Assembly: GCA_028275075.1 (NCBI GenBank)
Contig: JAQCNK010000111.1
Coordinates: forward strand, 1 to 9,781
Reading direction: 5' to 3'
Source: Haloarcula sp.
GTDB taxonomy: Archaea; Halobacteriota; Halobacteria; Halobacteriales; Haloarculaceae
DNA: 9,781 nt
Within the stretch, counting starts at the first letter, position 1. Each line of letters opens with the position of its first letter. The notes beneath the pieces were generated by a model, which was not told where the DNA came from, made no database searches, and worked only from the letters and a program-made list of their open reading frames with translations. Made by a program: the position numbers and the translations under genes. Of this stretch, positions 1-5,870 are shown piece by piece.

Positions 1-56
1 GCGAAGGGGTGGGATCATATCGGGACGTTTAGAAAGGAAGGGACGGCTGGCAGCTT

Positions 57-491
57 TCAGCGTCGCCCACTCCCGATGTAGGCCAACGCGAAAATGCCGG
101 CAAAGCGCAGGCCAATCGAGGCAGCCTCGGGCAATGGCCCACCAGCGACGCTTCCGACGATGACAGCGGCGACAGCGACAGCCGACGGGATGGGGTTAGT
201 CACGAGTTCTCTGACGGTGTTTCGGAGAGACCAGTAGCCGCCACTGAGCGCCGAGCGAACGGTTCCGACGAGTCCGCGGTTCCCGTCTGGGTTCTCCGCT
301 GGTGCAAACGATGCGAGTTCCTCGCGGGCGACGGTACGGACCTCACCGGTGTTCGCGCGCCGACCGCCGCGGTCGGAGACGCACAAGAGCGTGACACTCT
401 CGGCGTCAGTGCCAACGACGCGGTAGATGGTGTCGTTGTCGGGGTCGGTCGACCGCAAGTGGTCGTAGACAGCGATGTCAGCCTTTACCAT
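57..491 (-). CDS. Unrecognised protein with soluble N-terminal domain and two C-terminal membrane segments
   Basis: I do not recognise this 144-residue protein. Residues 1-66 look like a small soluble beta-rich domain (blocks IYRVVGTDAESVTLLCV and TGEVRTVAREEL). Residues 67-100 form a polar, basic linker. Two hydrophobic stretches, about 102-118 and 122-140, are probably a membrane hairpin, with a basic SGRR tail. The ATG lies three bases after the pspAB stop, and a GGGAGTGA Shine-Dalgarno-like sequence overlaps that stop codon, so translation is probably coupled to pspAB. The inferred role is a membrane-anchored partner of the PspAB-like protein; this rests on position only. It shows no cysteine pairs, enzyme motif or signal peptide. 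Existence of the gene is well supported; function is unknown. Confidence 0.8.
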   Translation of the reverse strand: MVKADIAVYDHLRSTDPDNDTIYRVVGTDAESVTLLCVSDRGGRRANTGEVRTVAREELASFAPAENPDGNRGLVGTVRSALSGGYWSLRNTVRELVTNPIPSAVAVAAVIVGSVAGGPLPEAASIGLRFAGIFALAYIGSGRR

Positions 492-494
492 CGG

Positions 495-502
495 TCACTC
501 CC
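495..502 (-). promoter_or_regulatory. Shine-Dalgarno-like site overlapping the pspAB stop codon
   Basis: Reading the minus strand, GGGAGTGA ends in the pspAB stop codon TGA, and its GGAG core sits six bases before the ATG at 491. It resembles the haloarchaeal anti-Shine-Dalgarno complement GGAGGTGA. It supports the chosen start of the downstream gene and coupling of the two reading frames. Confidence 0.5.
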
Positions 503-1112
503 AGGGATGGTCGCCCACTCGGTCGGGCCACAGCGGATACCAGAACGCCTTGTCGTCCTCAACACTGAGTTCGCCGTCGAACTCGCTCTCCAGTTTGAAC
601 TCCGTCGCCTGGTCGCGCTCATTGTCGGCTGCTGGGTCAGGGGCAAAGGGGTAGTAGGCCCCGCGGCGGAAAGAGTACACCCAGTAGGCACGCTGGTCGG
701 ACCGCTCGTCTTCAAACGCGAAGAGCGCCGCCAGCAGCCGTGAGCCGTAGCGCCGTTCGATGAGCGTATCCGCCGCGAAGTGGATCGAAGTGACCAGATC
801 GTCGAAGTCCGGGTCGTGGAGGACAACCCAGCGATAGCCGTGGCTGTCGCCGGTGAACTCCGCCTCGGTGCCGGTTTCGGCCTCGCCGGCCTCGAGGATA
901 GCCTCGACCTCGTCGGTGGCCGCCGCGAACTCCGTGCTGTCCACGTCGCCGAAACACAGTGCTGCGTCGCCGGTCGGCTCGTAGCCCAGTTCCGCTTCCA
1001 TCGTGACGTGTGCTGTCGACATCCCGAAGAGATCGTCAGGGTCCGCGTCCCGGGTCGCGTCGGCCTCTGCACGCATCCCGAGGACGCTCTTGAGTCCGTC
1101 CAACAGTCCCAT
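495..1112 (-). CDS. pspAB: PspA-associated protein PspAB homologue
   Basis: A 205-residue acidic soluble protein that I recognise by overall pattern as the PspAB family, known mainly from actinobacteria and also haloarchaea. Recognisable blocks, in order, are MGLLDGL at the N-terminus, DDLFGMSTAHVTMEAELGY (26-44), PTGDAALCF (46-54), GDSHGYRWVVL (88-98), VYSFRRGAYYPFAP (145-158) and DDKAFWYPLW (186-195). The family is named for association with phage-shock protein genes; its biochemical role is not established. There is no membrane segment or signal peptide, so it is probably cytoplasmic or peripheral to the membrane. Its ATG is preceded by a good leaderless promoter (1131-1150), and it leads a two-gene unit with the membrane protein ending at 57. 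htpX, another common PspAB neighbour as I recall, lies about 1 kb away on the same strand. The cysteine at 53 is the only one. Family call is fairly sure; function is not. Confidence 0.8.
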   Translation of the reverse strand: MGLLDGLKSVLGMRAEADATRDADPDDLFGMSTAHVTMEAELGYEPTGDAALCFGDVDSTEFAAATDEVEAILEAGEAETGTEAEFTGDSHGYRWVVLHDPDFDDLVTSIHFAADTLIERRYGSRLLAALFAFEDERSDQRAYWVYSFRRGAYYPFAPDPAADNERDQATEFKLESEFDGELSVEDDKAFWYPLWPDRVGDHPWE

Positions 1113-1130
1113 ACACGTCTCTGGGTCGCG

Positions 1131-1150
1131 AGGGATAAGGCGGTTTTCGT
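1131..1150 (-). promoter_or_regulatory. Leaderless promoter of pspAB
   Basis: Reading the minus strand, ACGAAAACCGCCTTATCCCT gives a purine-rich BRE-like stretch followed by the TATA-like CTTATCC. The TATA centre is about 24 bases before the pspAB ATG at 1112, so transcription would begin at or next to the start codon, as is usual in haloarchaea. Confidence 0.5.
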
Positions 1151-1206
1151 CCCGGTGGCACTGAACGTGTCGAGTGCGAACAGACGGGGCGTCGCTGCCG
1201 GGGACA

Positions 1207-1219
1207 TCAAAAAGCTTTC
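1207..1219 (+). promoter_or_regulatory. Possible TATA region of the lipoprotein gene
   Basis: The only A/T-rich run upstream of the lipoprotein gene, TCAAAAAGCTTTC, is centred about 32 bases before the ATG at 1245. It is a weak match to a haloarchaeal TATA box. It is offered mainly because the distance fits a short-leader transcript divergent from pspAB. Confidence 0.25.
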
Positions 1220-1244
1220 ACCCGATTTACCGGACAGTTGCAGT

Positions 1245-2090
1245 ATGCGACGCCGCCAGTTCCTCACGACCGGAACAGCCCTCCTTGCCGCCCCACTCGC
1301 AGGCTGCGGTCATCCGCCCGCTGTACTCGATATGGACAGTGCGACCGACGAAGATATCGCCGACGAAGGAGCGATGCTCCTCAGGCCCGACTCAGACGAG
1401 TACGAAATCGTCACGAGGGCCAGCGAGAACGGGACTGCGACCCGACAGGGCCAGTACGATCTGTTCGACCGCACCGACGCTGTCCGAGTGAACGGGACGT
1501 TCTACGAGGTCTCAGAGAGCCGCCTCGAACGTAGCGAGGTCACCGTCTACGAGGTGTACGTCGATTTCGACCCGGAAAACACGACCGCGACGGTGGGGGA
1601 AATAGCCTATGCGGACCTCCCAGCTGTCGACCGCGAGCGGCTTGAACCCGTCATCACCGATGAGGGCGACCGGTACGACGTAAGCCTGCGTTACGGCAGC
1701 GCCGAGGAACTGGGCGGCGAGTCAGTGTTCGTCCCCGAGCGACAGTACGACATCATCGTTTACGAGGGGCGTCGGTATCGGATCGCCGCCGACTCCCGGA
1801 CGGCCGCCGAGGCAACGTACCGCTACGAAGTGACCGAAGTGGCGTCCGATATCGAGACGTTCGCTGACCGTGTTCGCGACCGCTACCTGTTTGAACTGAC
1901 GGGTCTCTCGGACGCCGAACGCGCCGTGGTTGCGGAAGCTATCGACGAGACGTACTACGAGGACGACGAGCCGTTCCGGGCTGTCGTCGACCGACTGCGC
2001 AAGCACGACGGATTCGAGGTGACCGACGGCTACGGGCGGTGGCTGGTCGAATACAAGGGCGAGGAGTACGTCACGTACGCGGAGTGGTAG
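1245..2090 (+). CDS. Tat-exported lipoprotein of unknown function
   Basis: The N-terminus is a textbook haloarchaeal Tat lipoprotein signal: MRRRQFL twin-arginine motif, a short hydrophobic stretch (8-19) and the lipobox LAGC with Cys21 as the lipid-anchored residue. The mature part of about 260 residues is very acidic and rich in beta-type sequence with many Tyr, Val and charged residues. It has no enzyme motif I recognise. The C-terminal block GYGRWLVEYKGEEYVTY (262-278) looks like a small beta repeat. It is expected to be anchored on the outer face of the cell membrane. The frame stays open upstream to 780, but that extension runs antisense through pspAB and would bury the signal peptide, so I start at the ATG at 1245. 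The gene is divergent from pspAB and ends 15 bases from the htpX stop, tail to tail. Exported lipoprotein is firm; role unknown. Confidence 0.85.
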   Translation: MRRRQFLTTGTALLAAPLAGCGHPPAVLDMDSATDEDIADEGAMLLRPDSDEYEIVTRASENGTATRQGQYDLFDRTDAVRVNGTFYEVSESRLERSEVTVYEVYVDFDPENTTATVGEIAYADLPAVDRERLEPVITDEGDRYDVSLRYGSAEELGGESVFVPERQYDIIVYEGRRYRIAADSRTAAEATYRYEVTEVASDIETFADRVRDRYLFELTGLSDAERAVVAEAIDETYYEDDEPFRAVVDRLRKHDGFEVTDGYGRWLVEYKGEEYVTYAEW

Positions 2091-2105
2091 GTCAGCGTCG
2101 GACCG

Positions 2106-2981
2106 TCACAGCTCTCGTTCGAGGTCGCGCAGCCGTTCGATGCGTTTCTCCGTCGACGGATGCGTACTGAACAGCCGACCGATGATCCCGGCGCTGACGG
2201 GGATAATGAAAAACGCGTTCATCTCGGACTGGCCACGGAGGTCATCGCTGGGCACTTTCTCCATGCCGCTGTCGATTTTCATCAGCGCTGTCGCCAACGC
2301 CGAGGGGCGGCCAGTGATAGAGGCCCCGCCGCGGTCGGCGGCGAACTCGCGATATCGCGAGAGCGCACGGATCAGCAGGAAGGAGATGGCCCACACGACC
2401 AGCGAGAGCAGGATGGCGACGTAGACGGGGACCTGTTGCTGGCCGCCACGGTCGCGGCCGCCGGTGAACAGCCACCCCCAGCGGACGACGAGAAAGGCGA
2501 TGCTAGAGAGGAACGAGGCGATGGTCATCACCATCACGTCGCGGTTCTTGATGTGGGCGAGTTCGTGGGCCAGCACGCCCTCCAGTTCCTCATCGTTGAG
2601 CAGGCGCATGAGACCGGTCGTCACGGCGACGGCGGCGTTGTCCTGCGAGCGTCCCGTGGCGAAAGCGTTGGGCGTTCGCGAATCGGCCACGGCGACCTTT
2701 GGTTTGGGCAGGTCGGCCTGCTGGGCCAGTCGTTCGACTTTCCGGTGGAGTTCGGGATACTCGTCCGGGCTAACCTCGCTGGCACCCATCGAGTACAGCG
2801 CGAGTTTGTCGCTGAAGAAAAACTGCGCGCCCAGGAACAGCGTCATGATGACGACGATAGGGAACAATCGGCCACCGAAATACACGGCGAGGACGCCGAT
2901 GAAGACGATGTATAGCGCAAAGAGCAGGAACATCGTCAGTCCCATCCGCCCCCGGAGACCCCAATCAGTTTGCCACTGCAT
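2106..2981 (-). CDS. htpX: HtpX membrane zinc metalloprotease (peptidase family M48)
   Basis: The 291-residue protein matches the family's usual length of about 290. Hydrophobic segments at about 15-34 and 36-57 form an N-terminal membrane hairpin. The zinc site is HELAH (139-143) with Glu140 as the general base, and the third ligand is probably Glu212 in the REFAAD block (211-216). Two more membrane segments lie at about 152-172 and 185-207. The conserved C-terminal block FSTHPSTEKRIERL is at 271-284. HtpX degrades damaged or misassembled membrane proteins at the cytoplasmic face of the membrane; that role is known from bacteria and inferred here. The frame extends upstream to 3056, but MQWQTDWGLRGRMGL is the normal haloarchaeal-type beginning, and a TATA-like element lies 28 bases before that ATG. 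It converges on the lipoprotein gene and sits near pspAB, which suggests a shared envelope quality-control task. Confidence 0.95.
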   Translation of the reverse strand: MQWQTDWGLRGRMGLTMFLLFALYIVFIGVLAVYFGGRLFPIVVIMTLFLGAQFFFSDKLALYSMGASEVSPDEYPELHRKVERLAQQADLPKPKVAVADSRTPNAFATGRSQDNAAVAVTTGLMRLLNDEELEGVLAHELAHIKNRDVMVMTIASFLSSIAFLVVRWGWLFTGGRDRGGQQQVPVYVAILLSLVVWAISFLLIRALSRYREFAADRGGASITGRPSALATALMKIDSGMEKVPSDDLRGQSEMNAFFIIPVSAGIIGRLFSTHPSTEKRIERLRDLEREL

Positions 2982-3002
2982 GTGAGCAGCTACGCGTTCG
3001 AG

Positions 3003-3015
3003 GCGGTAAAACCCC
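3003..3015 (-). promoter_or_regulatory. Leaderless promoter of htpX
   Basis: On the minus strand GGGGTTTTACCGCC is centred about 28 bases before the ATG at 2981. It is the only T/A-rich run in an otherwise GC-rich gap, and its spacing predicts a transcript starting at the start codon. This supports 2981 rather than 3056 as the gene start. Confidence 0.45.
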
Positions 3016-3133
3016 ACTATCGCGGTTGCACATGACAGTACAGACGGCTCGCCCACAGGCGGATGTGGCTGGGTCGCTCAGTACCCTGCACCCGTTCACG
3101 CGCTGGAAACGCGGAACTGTCGCATTTGTTCAG

Positions 3134-4396
3134 CTAATCATCAGCGCTCGCAATCCCGGACGTATCGCTGACAACACCTGCGTCCGTTGGCTGTGGCTCG
3201 CTGTACTTTGTGACGAGACGGTCGAGTACAGCCGGGTCCGAAACACCGGGCAACCGTTCCTCGGCCGTCGCTGAGTCGCCATCGACACCCAGCACGTCGC
3301 AGACATGGTCAGCCGTCTCTTCGGCCATTATGCGATAGGTCGTTAGCTTGCCGCCGACGACGCTGGTGAAGTTCGAGACACCGTCCTGCTCGTGGTCGAG
3401 CAGCGTGAACCCACGTGAGATGCTGCGTTCGTCGCCGACACTGGAATCGCTTCGGTTGGCTTCATCCGGTGCGTACAGCGGTCTGCAACCCCACCAACTC
3501 CGGACGACTTCAGTCCCTTCGATCGCCGGGAGCATATCCCCGCACTCCTGGAACATCCGTTCGATCTCCCATCGGTCCCGATCAAAGTCGTCGGGGTGGT
3601 CAACTTCGATGCTTGTCGTGCCGAGAACAGCTTCATTTTCGTGTGGAATGATGATATCGCCGTCATCGGGCTCTCGGCAGCGGTTGAGCACTGGCTCTAG
3701 GCCGTCGTATTCGACACTGACCATGACGCCCTTGGTAGGCTTCATGTCGAAATCGACACCGGCCATAGAAGCGATCCTGTCAGCCCACGGGCCGGTTGCG
3801 TTGATAACGTACTCCGGCTCAAGAGTCGTCCCGGTATCGGTATCAAGCTCCAGTTGCTCGATTTTGCCGTCGCTAACCGTGATATCTGTGACGGGAGCGT
3901 CAGTGTAGATAGTCGCTCCGTGGTTCGCGGCGCTCTCGGCGTTCGCTGCGACGAGCCGCGACGGATAAATTGCGGCGTCCGGGACGACCATCGCACGCTC
4001 AGCGGACGCCGCCAGTTCCGGGACGCGCTCTCGCGCTTCGTCCCCGCTTATCACCGTTGCATCGATACCGAGTTCTCTGCATGCGTTCAGTTTCCGCTCG
4101 AAATACTCGTCGTCATCGTCCGCAAGCTGGACGAACAGCCCACCAGTGTCATTGATGCAGTGCCCCGCGATGTCGCGCAGTGTCTGGTTGGCCTCGATAC
4201 ACTCAGTTGCACCCTCTGGATCGGACTCCGCATATCGAGCACCACTGTGCAACAGCCCGTGGGAACGGCCCGTGGTACCACTGGCCAGTCCGCCCCGCTC
4301 AATAACAGTCACGTCAACGCCTCGCATCGCCAAGTCACGCGCAGTTCCGATACCAGTACTGCCGCCGCCGATCACTGCAACAGTGGTTTCTGTCAT
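3134..4396 (-). CDS. glpA: Short FAD-dependent glycerol-3-phosphate dehydrogenase (GlpA/GlpD type)
   Basis: This enzyme family oxidises sn-glycerol-3-phosphate to dihydroxyacetone phosphate and passes electrons to the respiratory chain. The 420-residue protein shows the Rossmann FAD site VIGGGSTGIG (8-17) ending in VIE (31-33), the signature HSGARYAESDPEGA (50-63), ATGPWAD (200-206) and the C-terminal signature VVGGKLTTYRIMAEETAD (347-364). It stops soon after, whereas GlpA of Escherichia coli is 542 residues and haloarchaeal GlpA about 580, with a further domain including a BFD-type [2Fe-2S] site. No glpB, glpC or glpK is adjacent. I start at ATG 4396, which has GGGAGTG six bases upstream; a GTG three codons earlier is the alternative. 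In a hand count of the first 72 codons, third-position GC is about 56 percent against about 72 percent in nmd3, so foreign origin or relaxed selection is possible. An oxidase of related fold is the main alternative. Confidence 0.85.
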   Translation of the reverse strand: MTETTVAVIGGGSTGIGTARDLAMRGVDVTVIERGGLASGTTGRSHGLLHSGARYAESDPEGATECIEANQTLRDIAGHCINDTGGLFVQLADDDDEYFERKLNACRELGIDATVISGDEARERVPELAASAERAMVVPDAAIYPSRLVAANAESAANHGATIYTDAPVTDITVSDGKIEQLELDTDTGTTLEPEYVINATGPWADRIASMAGVDFDMKPTKGVMVSVEYDGLEPVLNRCREPDDGDIIIPHENEAVLGTTSIEVDHPDDFDRDRWEIERMFQECGDMLPAIEGTEVVRSWWGCRPLYAPDEANRSDSSVGDERSISRGFTLLDHEQDGVSNFTSVVGGKLTTYRIMAEETADHVCDVLGVDGDSATAEERLPGVSDPAVLDRLVTKYSEPQPTDAGVVSDTSGIASADD

Positions 4397-4402
4397 GTGT
4401 AA

Positions 4403-4409
4403 CACTCCC
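4403..4409 (-). promoter_or_regulatory. Shine-Dalgarno site of glpA
   Basis: GGGAGTG on the minus strand lies six bases before the ATG at 4396. A leadered message is also what the distance of the best TATA box (about 55 bases upstream) predicts. The site decides the start in favour of 4396 over the GTG at 4405, which lies inside it. Confidence 0.5.
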
Positions 4410-4418
4410 GTGGCCGGA

Positions 4419-4437
4419 GTGGTCGTAATGTGACCAC
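4419..4437. promoter_or_regulatory. Dyad at the predicted glpA transcription start (possible operator)
   Basis: GTGGTC and GACCAC are perfect 6-base inverted arms around a 7-base spacer (GTAATGT). With the TATA centre near 4452, the predicted start point at about 4425-4427 falls inside this dyad. A protein bound here would block initiation. The regulator is unknown. Confidence 0.45.
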
Positions 4438-4446
4438 AACGAATCC

Positions 4447-4455
4447 GGATATAAC
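4447..4455 (-). promoter_or_regulatory. TATA box of glpA
   Basis: GTTATATCC on the minus strand is the best TATA match in the window. It would start transcription about 30 bases before the glpA ATG, leaving room for the Shine-Dalgarno site. A second, weaker candidate, CGTTTAAGTG, lies at 4473-4482 on the same strand. Confidence 0.5.
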
Positions 4456-4468
4456 ATTATTTGTAATG
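4455..4468. promoter_or_regulatory. Second dyad just upstream of the glpA TATA box
   Basis: CATTA-TTTG-TAATG is a perfect inverted repeat with 5-base arms, occupying the BRE position next to the glpA TATA box. Its right part begins GTAATGCAAACAC (4463-4475), which matches GTAATGTGACCAC in the downstream dyad (4425-4437) at 10 of 13 positions, 38 bases away. Repeated half-sites suggest one regulator binding twice; this is inference. Confidence 0.35.
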
Positions 4469-4552
4469 CAAACACTTAAACGAAATACCTAATTCATATT
4501 GGTGTTGACCAAAGATTGTCTCGGCCATTTTTGCCGTCAGTTGCGCGCTTCA

Positions 4553-4634
4553 TATACGGGTCGACAGAAGTCCTGATAGATATTCGCCGGGGTCTGGCAG
4601 CCGAATTCTATCAATCGTTCTGTTGACCCGTATA
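4553..4634. repeat. 82-base imperfect inverted repeat (long hairpin)
   Basis: The outer arms TATACGGGTCGACAGAA (4553-4569) and TTCTGTTGACCCGTATA (4618-4634) are complementary at 16 of 17 positions. The exception is a G-U pair when the plus strand is transcribed and an A-C mismatch on the other strand. Inward come a 4/4 internal loop (4570-4573, 4614-4617), a 7-base stem TGATAGA/TCTATCA (4574-4580, 4607-4613), a one-base bulge (T4581) and a 5-base stem ATTCG/CGAAT (4582-4586, 4602-4606) around a 15-base loop. In total 29 pairs form. It could be a structured RNA, a miniature inverted-repeat element or its remnant, or a large operator. It has no coding content. Confidence 0.75.
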
Positions 4635-4707
4635 GCCGATAGTATTACAACCGACCGTATCAGCAACCGTGTTGCGAGATATGAGCCCCGTGCGACCGAC
4701 GGAACGC

Positions 4708-4716
4708 AATACGTAA
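4708..4716 (+). promoter_or_regulatory. Weak TATA candidate for nmd3
   Basis: AATACGTAA lies 27-35 bases before the ATG at 4743, the right distance for a leaderless transcript. The match to a TATA box is poor, and TATTACAA near 4643 is an alternative that would give a leader of about 70 bases. Confidence 0.25.
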
Positions 4717-4742
4717 CCCACTGAACCCAGTACACTGTCCCA

Positions 4743-5870
4743 ATGAGTCGGTCCGGAGCTTTCTGTCCGAAGTGTGGCGACGAGTTTGAGCCACCCGAGG
4801 ACCGCCCCGCGCTCCCGGGCGCACAGCGAGACTCCGAGCGAGTGCTCTGTGACGCCTGTTACTTCGAGGAGTTTGATCTGGTGGACGCTCCCGAGACCAT
4901 CGAGGTCCGGGTGTGTTCCCAATGTGGCGCGGTCCATAAGGGGAACCGATGGGTCGACGTGGGCGCCGAGGACTACACCGACATCGCCGTCGAACAGGTC
5001 AGCGAGGCGCTTGGCGTCCACGTCGACGCTGAGGCCGTCGACTGGCAGGTCGCGCCCGAACAGCTCGACCCCAACAACATCCGCATGCATACGGAGTTCT
5101 CGGGCGTGGTGCGGGACGTGCCGGTCCACGAGCAGGTGAGCGTCCCAGTACGTATCTCCCGGCAGACTTGCAAGCGCTGCGGAAAGATCGCTGGGGGCTC
5201 CTTCGCCAGCGTGGTCCAGGTCCGCGCCGACAGCCGAGAGCCGACTGACGAGGAGGTCGAGCGAGCGAAGACCATCGCACAGGAGTACATCGCAGAGCGG
5301 GAGGCCACCGGTGACCGCAACGCCTTCATCACCGAAACGAATGTCATCGACGACGGGCTGAACATGAAGATATCGACGAACCAGATGGGTCACGGTATCG
5401 CCAAACGCATCACGGCCCAGTTGGGCGGGGGGTACACCGATTCGAAGCGACTCATCACCGAGGACGAGGACGGCCAGAAGCTCTACCGGATGACCTACGC
5501 CGTCCGGCTGCCCCGCTACCGACAGGGCGAGATAATCGACCCCGGAGACGGCGGCGGTCCCGTCCTCGTCCGCTCTGTCCAGGGGAACCTCAAAGGCGTA
5601 CGCGTAGCGACCGGCGAGCAGTATGAGGCCCGCTTCGAGGAGGGTGAGGCGCCCGACGCCCGCCGGCTCGGGTTCCGAGACGACGGCGAGTCGACCACGC
5701 TCGTCGCCGTCGAGGACGCAAACGCCGTCCAGGTGCTCGACCCAGAAACCTTCGAGAGCAAGACCGTCCCGCGCCCGGAGTATCTGGACACCGACGCCGA
5801 GGAGGTCCCCGTGATCAAGAGCCGCGCGGGGCTGCACATCCTGCCGGCGACCGAAACCGACGATGCATAA
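4743..5870 (+). CDS. nmd3: NMD3 family ribosome-biogenesis protein
   Basis: Archaeal homologue of NMD3, which in eukaryotes binds the pre-60S subunit and recruits the export machinery. In archaea it is presumed to act in late maturation of the large ribosomal subunit in the cytoplasm. The 375-residue protein has the paired cysteines of the family's zinc-binding region: Cys8/Cys11 (CPKCG), Cys36/Cys39 (CDACY), Cys58/Cys61 (CSQCG) and Cys143/Cys146 (CKRCG). A conserved middle block NVIDDGLNMKISTNQMGHGI and the KRLITEDEDGQKLYRMTYAVRLPR segment are followed by C-terminal beta-barrel-like sequence with no eukaryotic export-signal tail visible. The ATG at 4743 begins directly before the first zinc motif, so the start is secure. 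The stop overlaps the start of taw2 by eight bases, giving a two-gene translation-related operon. Confidence 0.93.
   Translation: MSRSGAFCPKCGDEFEPPEDRPALPGAQRDSERVLCDACYFEEFDLVDAPETIEVRVCSQCGAVHKGNRWVDVGAEDYTDIAVEQVSEALGVHVDAEAVDWQVAPEQLDPNNIRMHTEFSGVVRDVPVHEQVSVPVRISRQTCKRCGKIAGGSFASVVQVRADSREPTDEEVERAKTIAQEYIAEREATGDRNAFITETNVIDDGLNMKISTNQMGHGIAKRITAQLGGGYTDSKRLITEDEDGQKLYRMTYAVRLPRYRQGEIIDPGDGGGPVLVRSVQGNLKGVRVATGEQYEARFEEGEAPDARRLGFRDDGESTTLVAVEDANAVQVLDPETFESKTVPRPEYLDTDAEEVPVIKSRAGLHILPATETDDA

Larger units (their letters stand above)
4397..4742. other. Intergenic region between divergent glpA and nmd3
   Basis: This is the only gene-free stretch over 300 bases. It is clearly more A/T-rich than its surroundings, especially 4440-4560 and 4575-4665. 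It holds the glpA promoter with two dyads, an 82-base imperfect inverted repeat (4553-4634), a small GCAAC-CGT-GTTGC palindrome (4663-4675) and a weak nmd3 TATA candidate. I see no coding potential above 61 codons and no tRNA-like fold. Confidence 0.7.

Noticed and set aside
1..56. A/T-containing run near 20-40 as terminator of the two-TM gene or promoter of a gene beyond the edge
   Set aside because: The stretch is too short and lacks a dyad or a well-spaced start codon in view.
1158..1177. Inverted repeat GCACT-N10-AGTGC upstream of the pspAB promoter
   Set aside because: Five-base arms with a 10-base gap are expected by chance in a window of this size; no second copy seen.
780..1244. N-terminal extension of the lipoprotein reading frame by 155 codons
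   Set aside because: It runs antisense through pspAB and would place the Tat signal and lipobox in the middle of the protein.
485..1267. A 260-codon open frame on the minus strand
   Set aside because: It overlaps pspAB in another frame, its product is Ser/Arg/Thr-rich like out-of-frame GC-rich DNA, and pspAB is recognisable.
2160..2915. A 251-codon open frame on the plus strand
   Set aside because: It is antisense to htpX, full of His/Asp/Arg runs, and shows no domain; it is a shadow of the htpX coding strand.
2982..3056. N-terminal extension of htpX by 25 codons
   Set aside because: The family normally begins shortly before the first membrane segment, and the promoter-like element lies inside this extension.
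4663..4675. Palindrome GCAAC-CGT-GTTGC upstream of nmd3
   Set aside because: It is too short to claim as an operator or hairpin on its own, and not at a clear promoter position.
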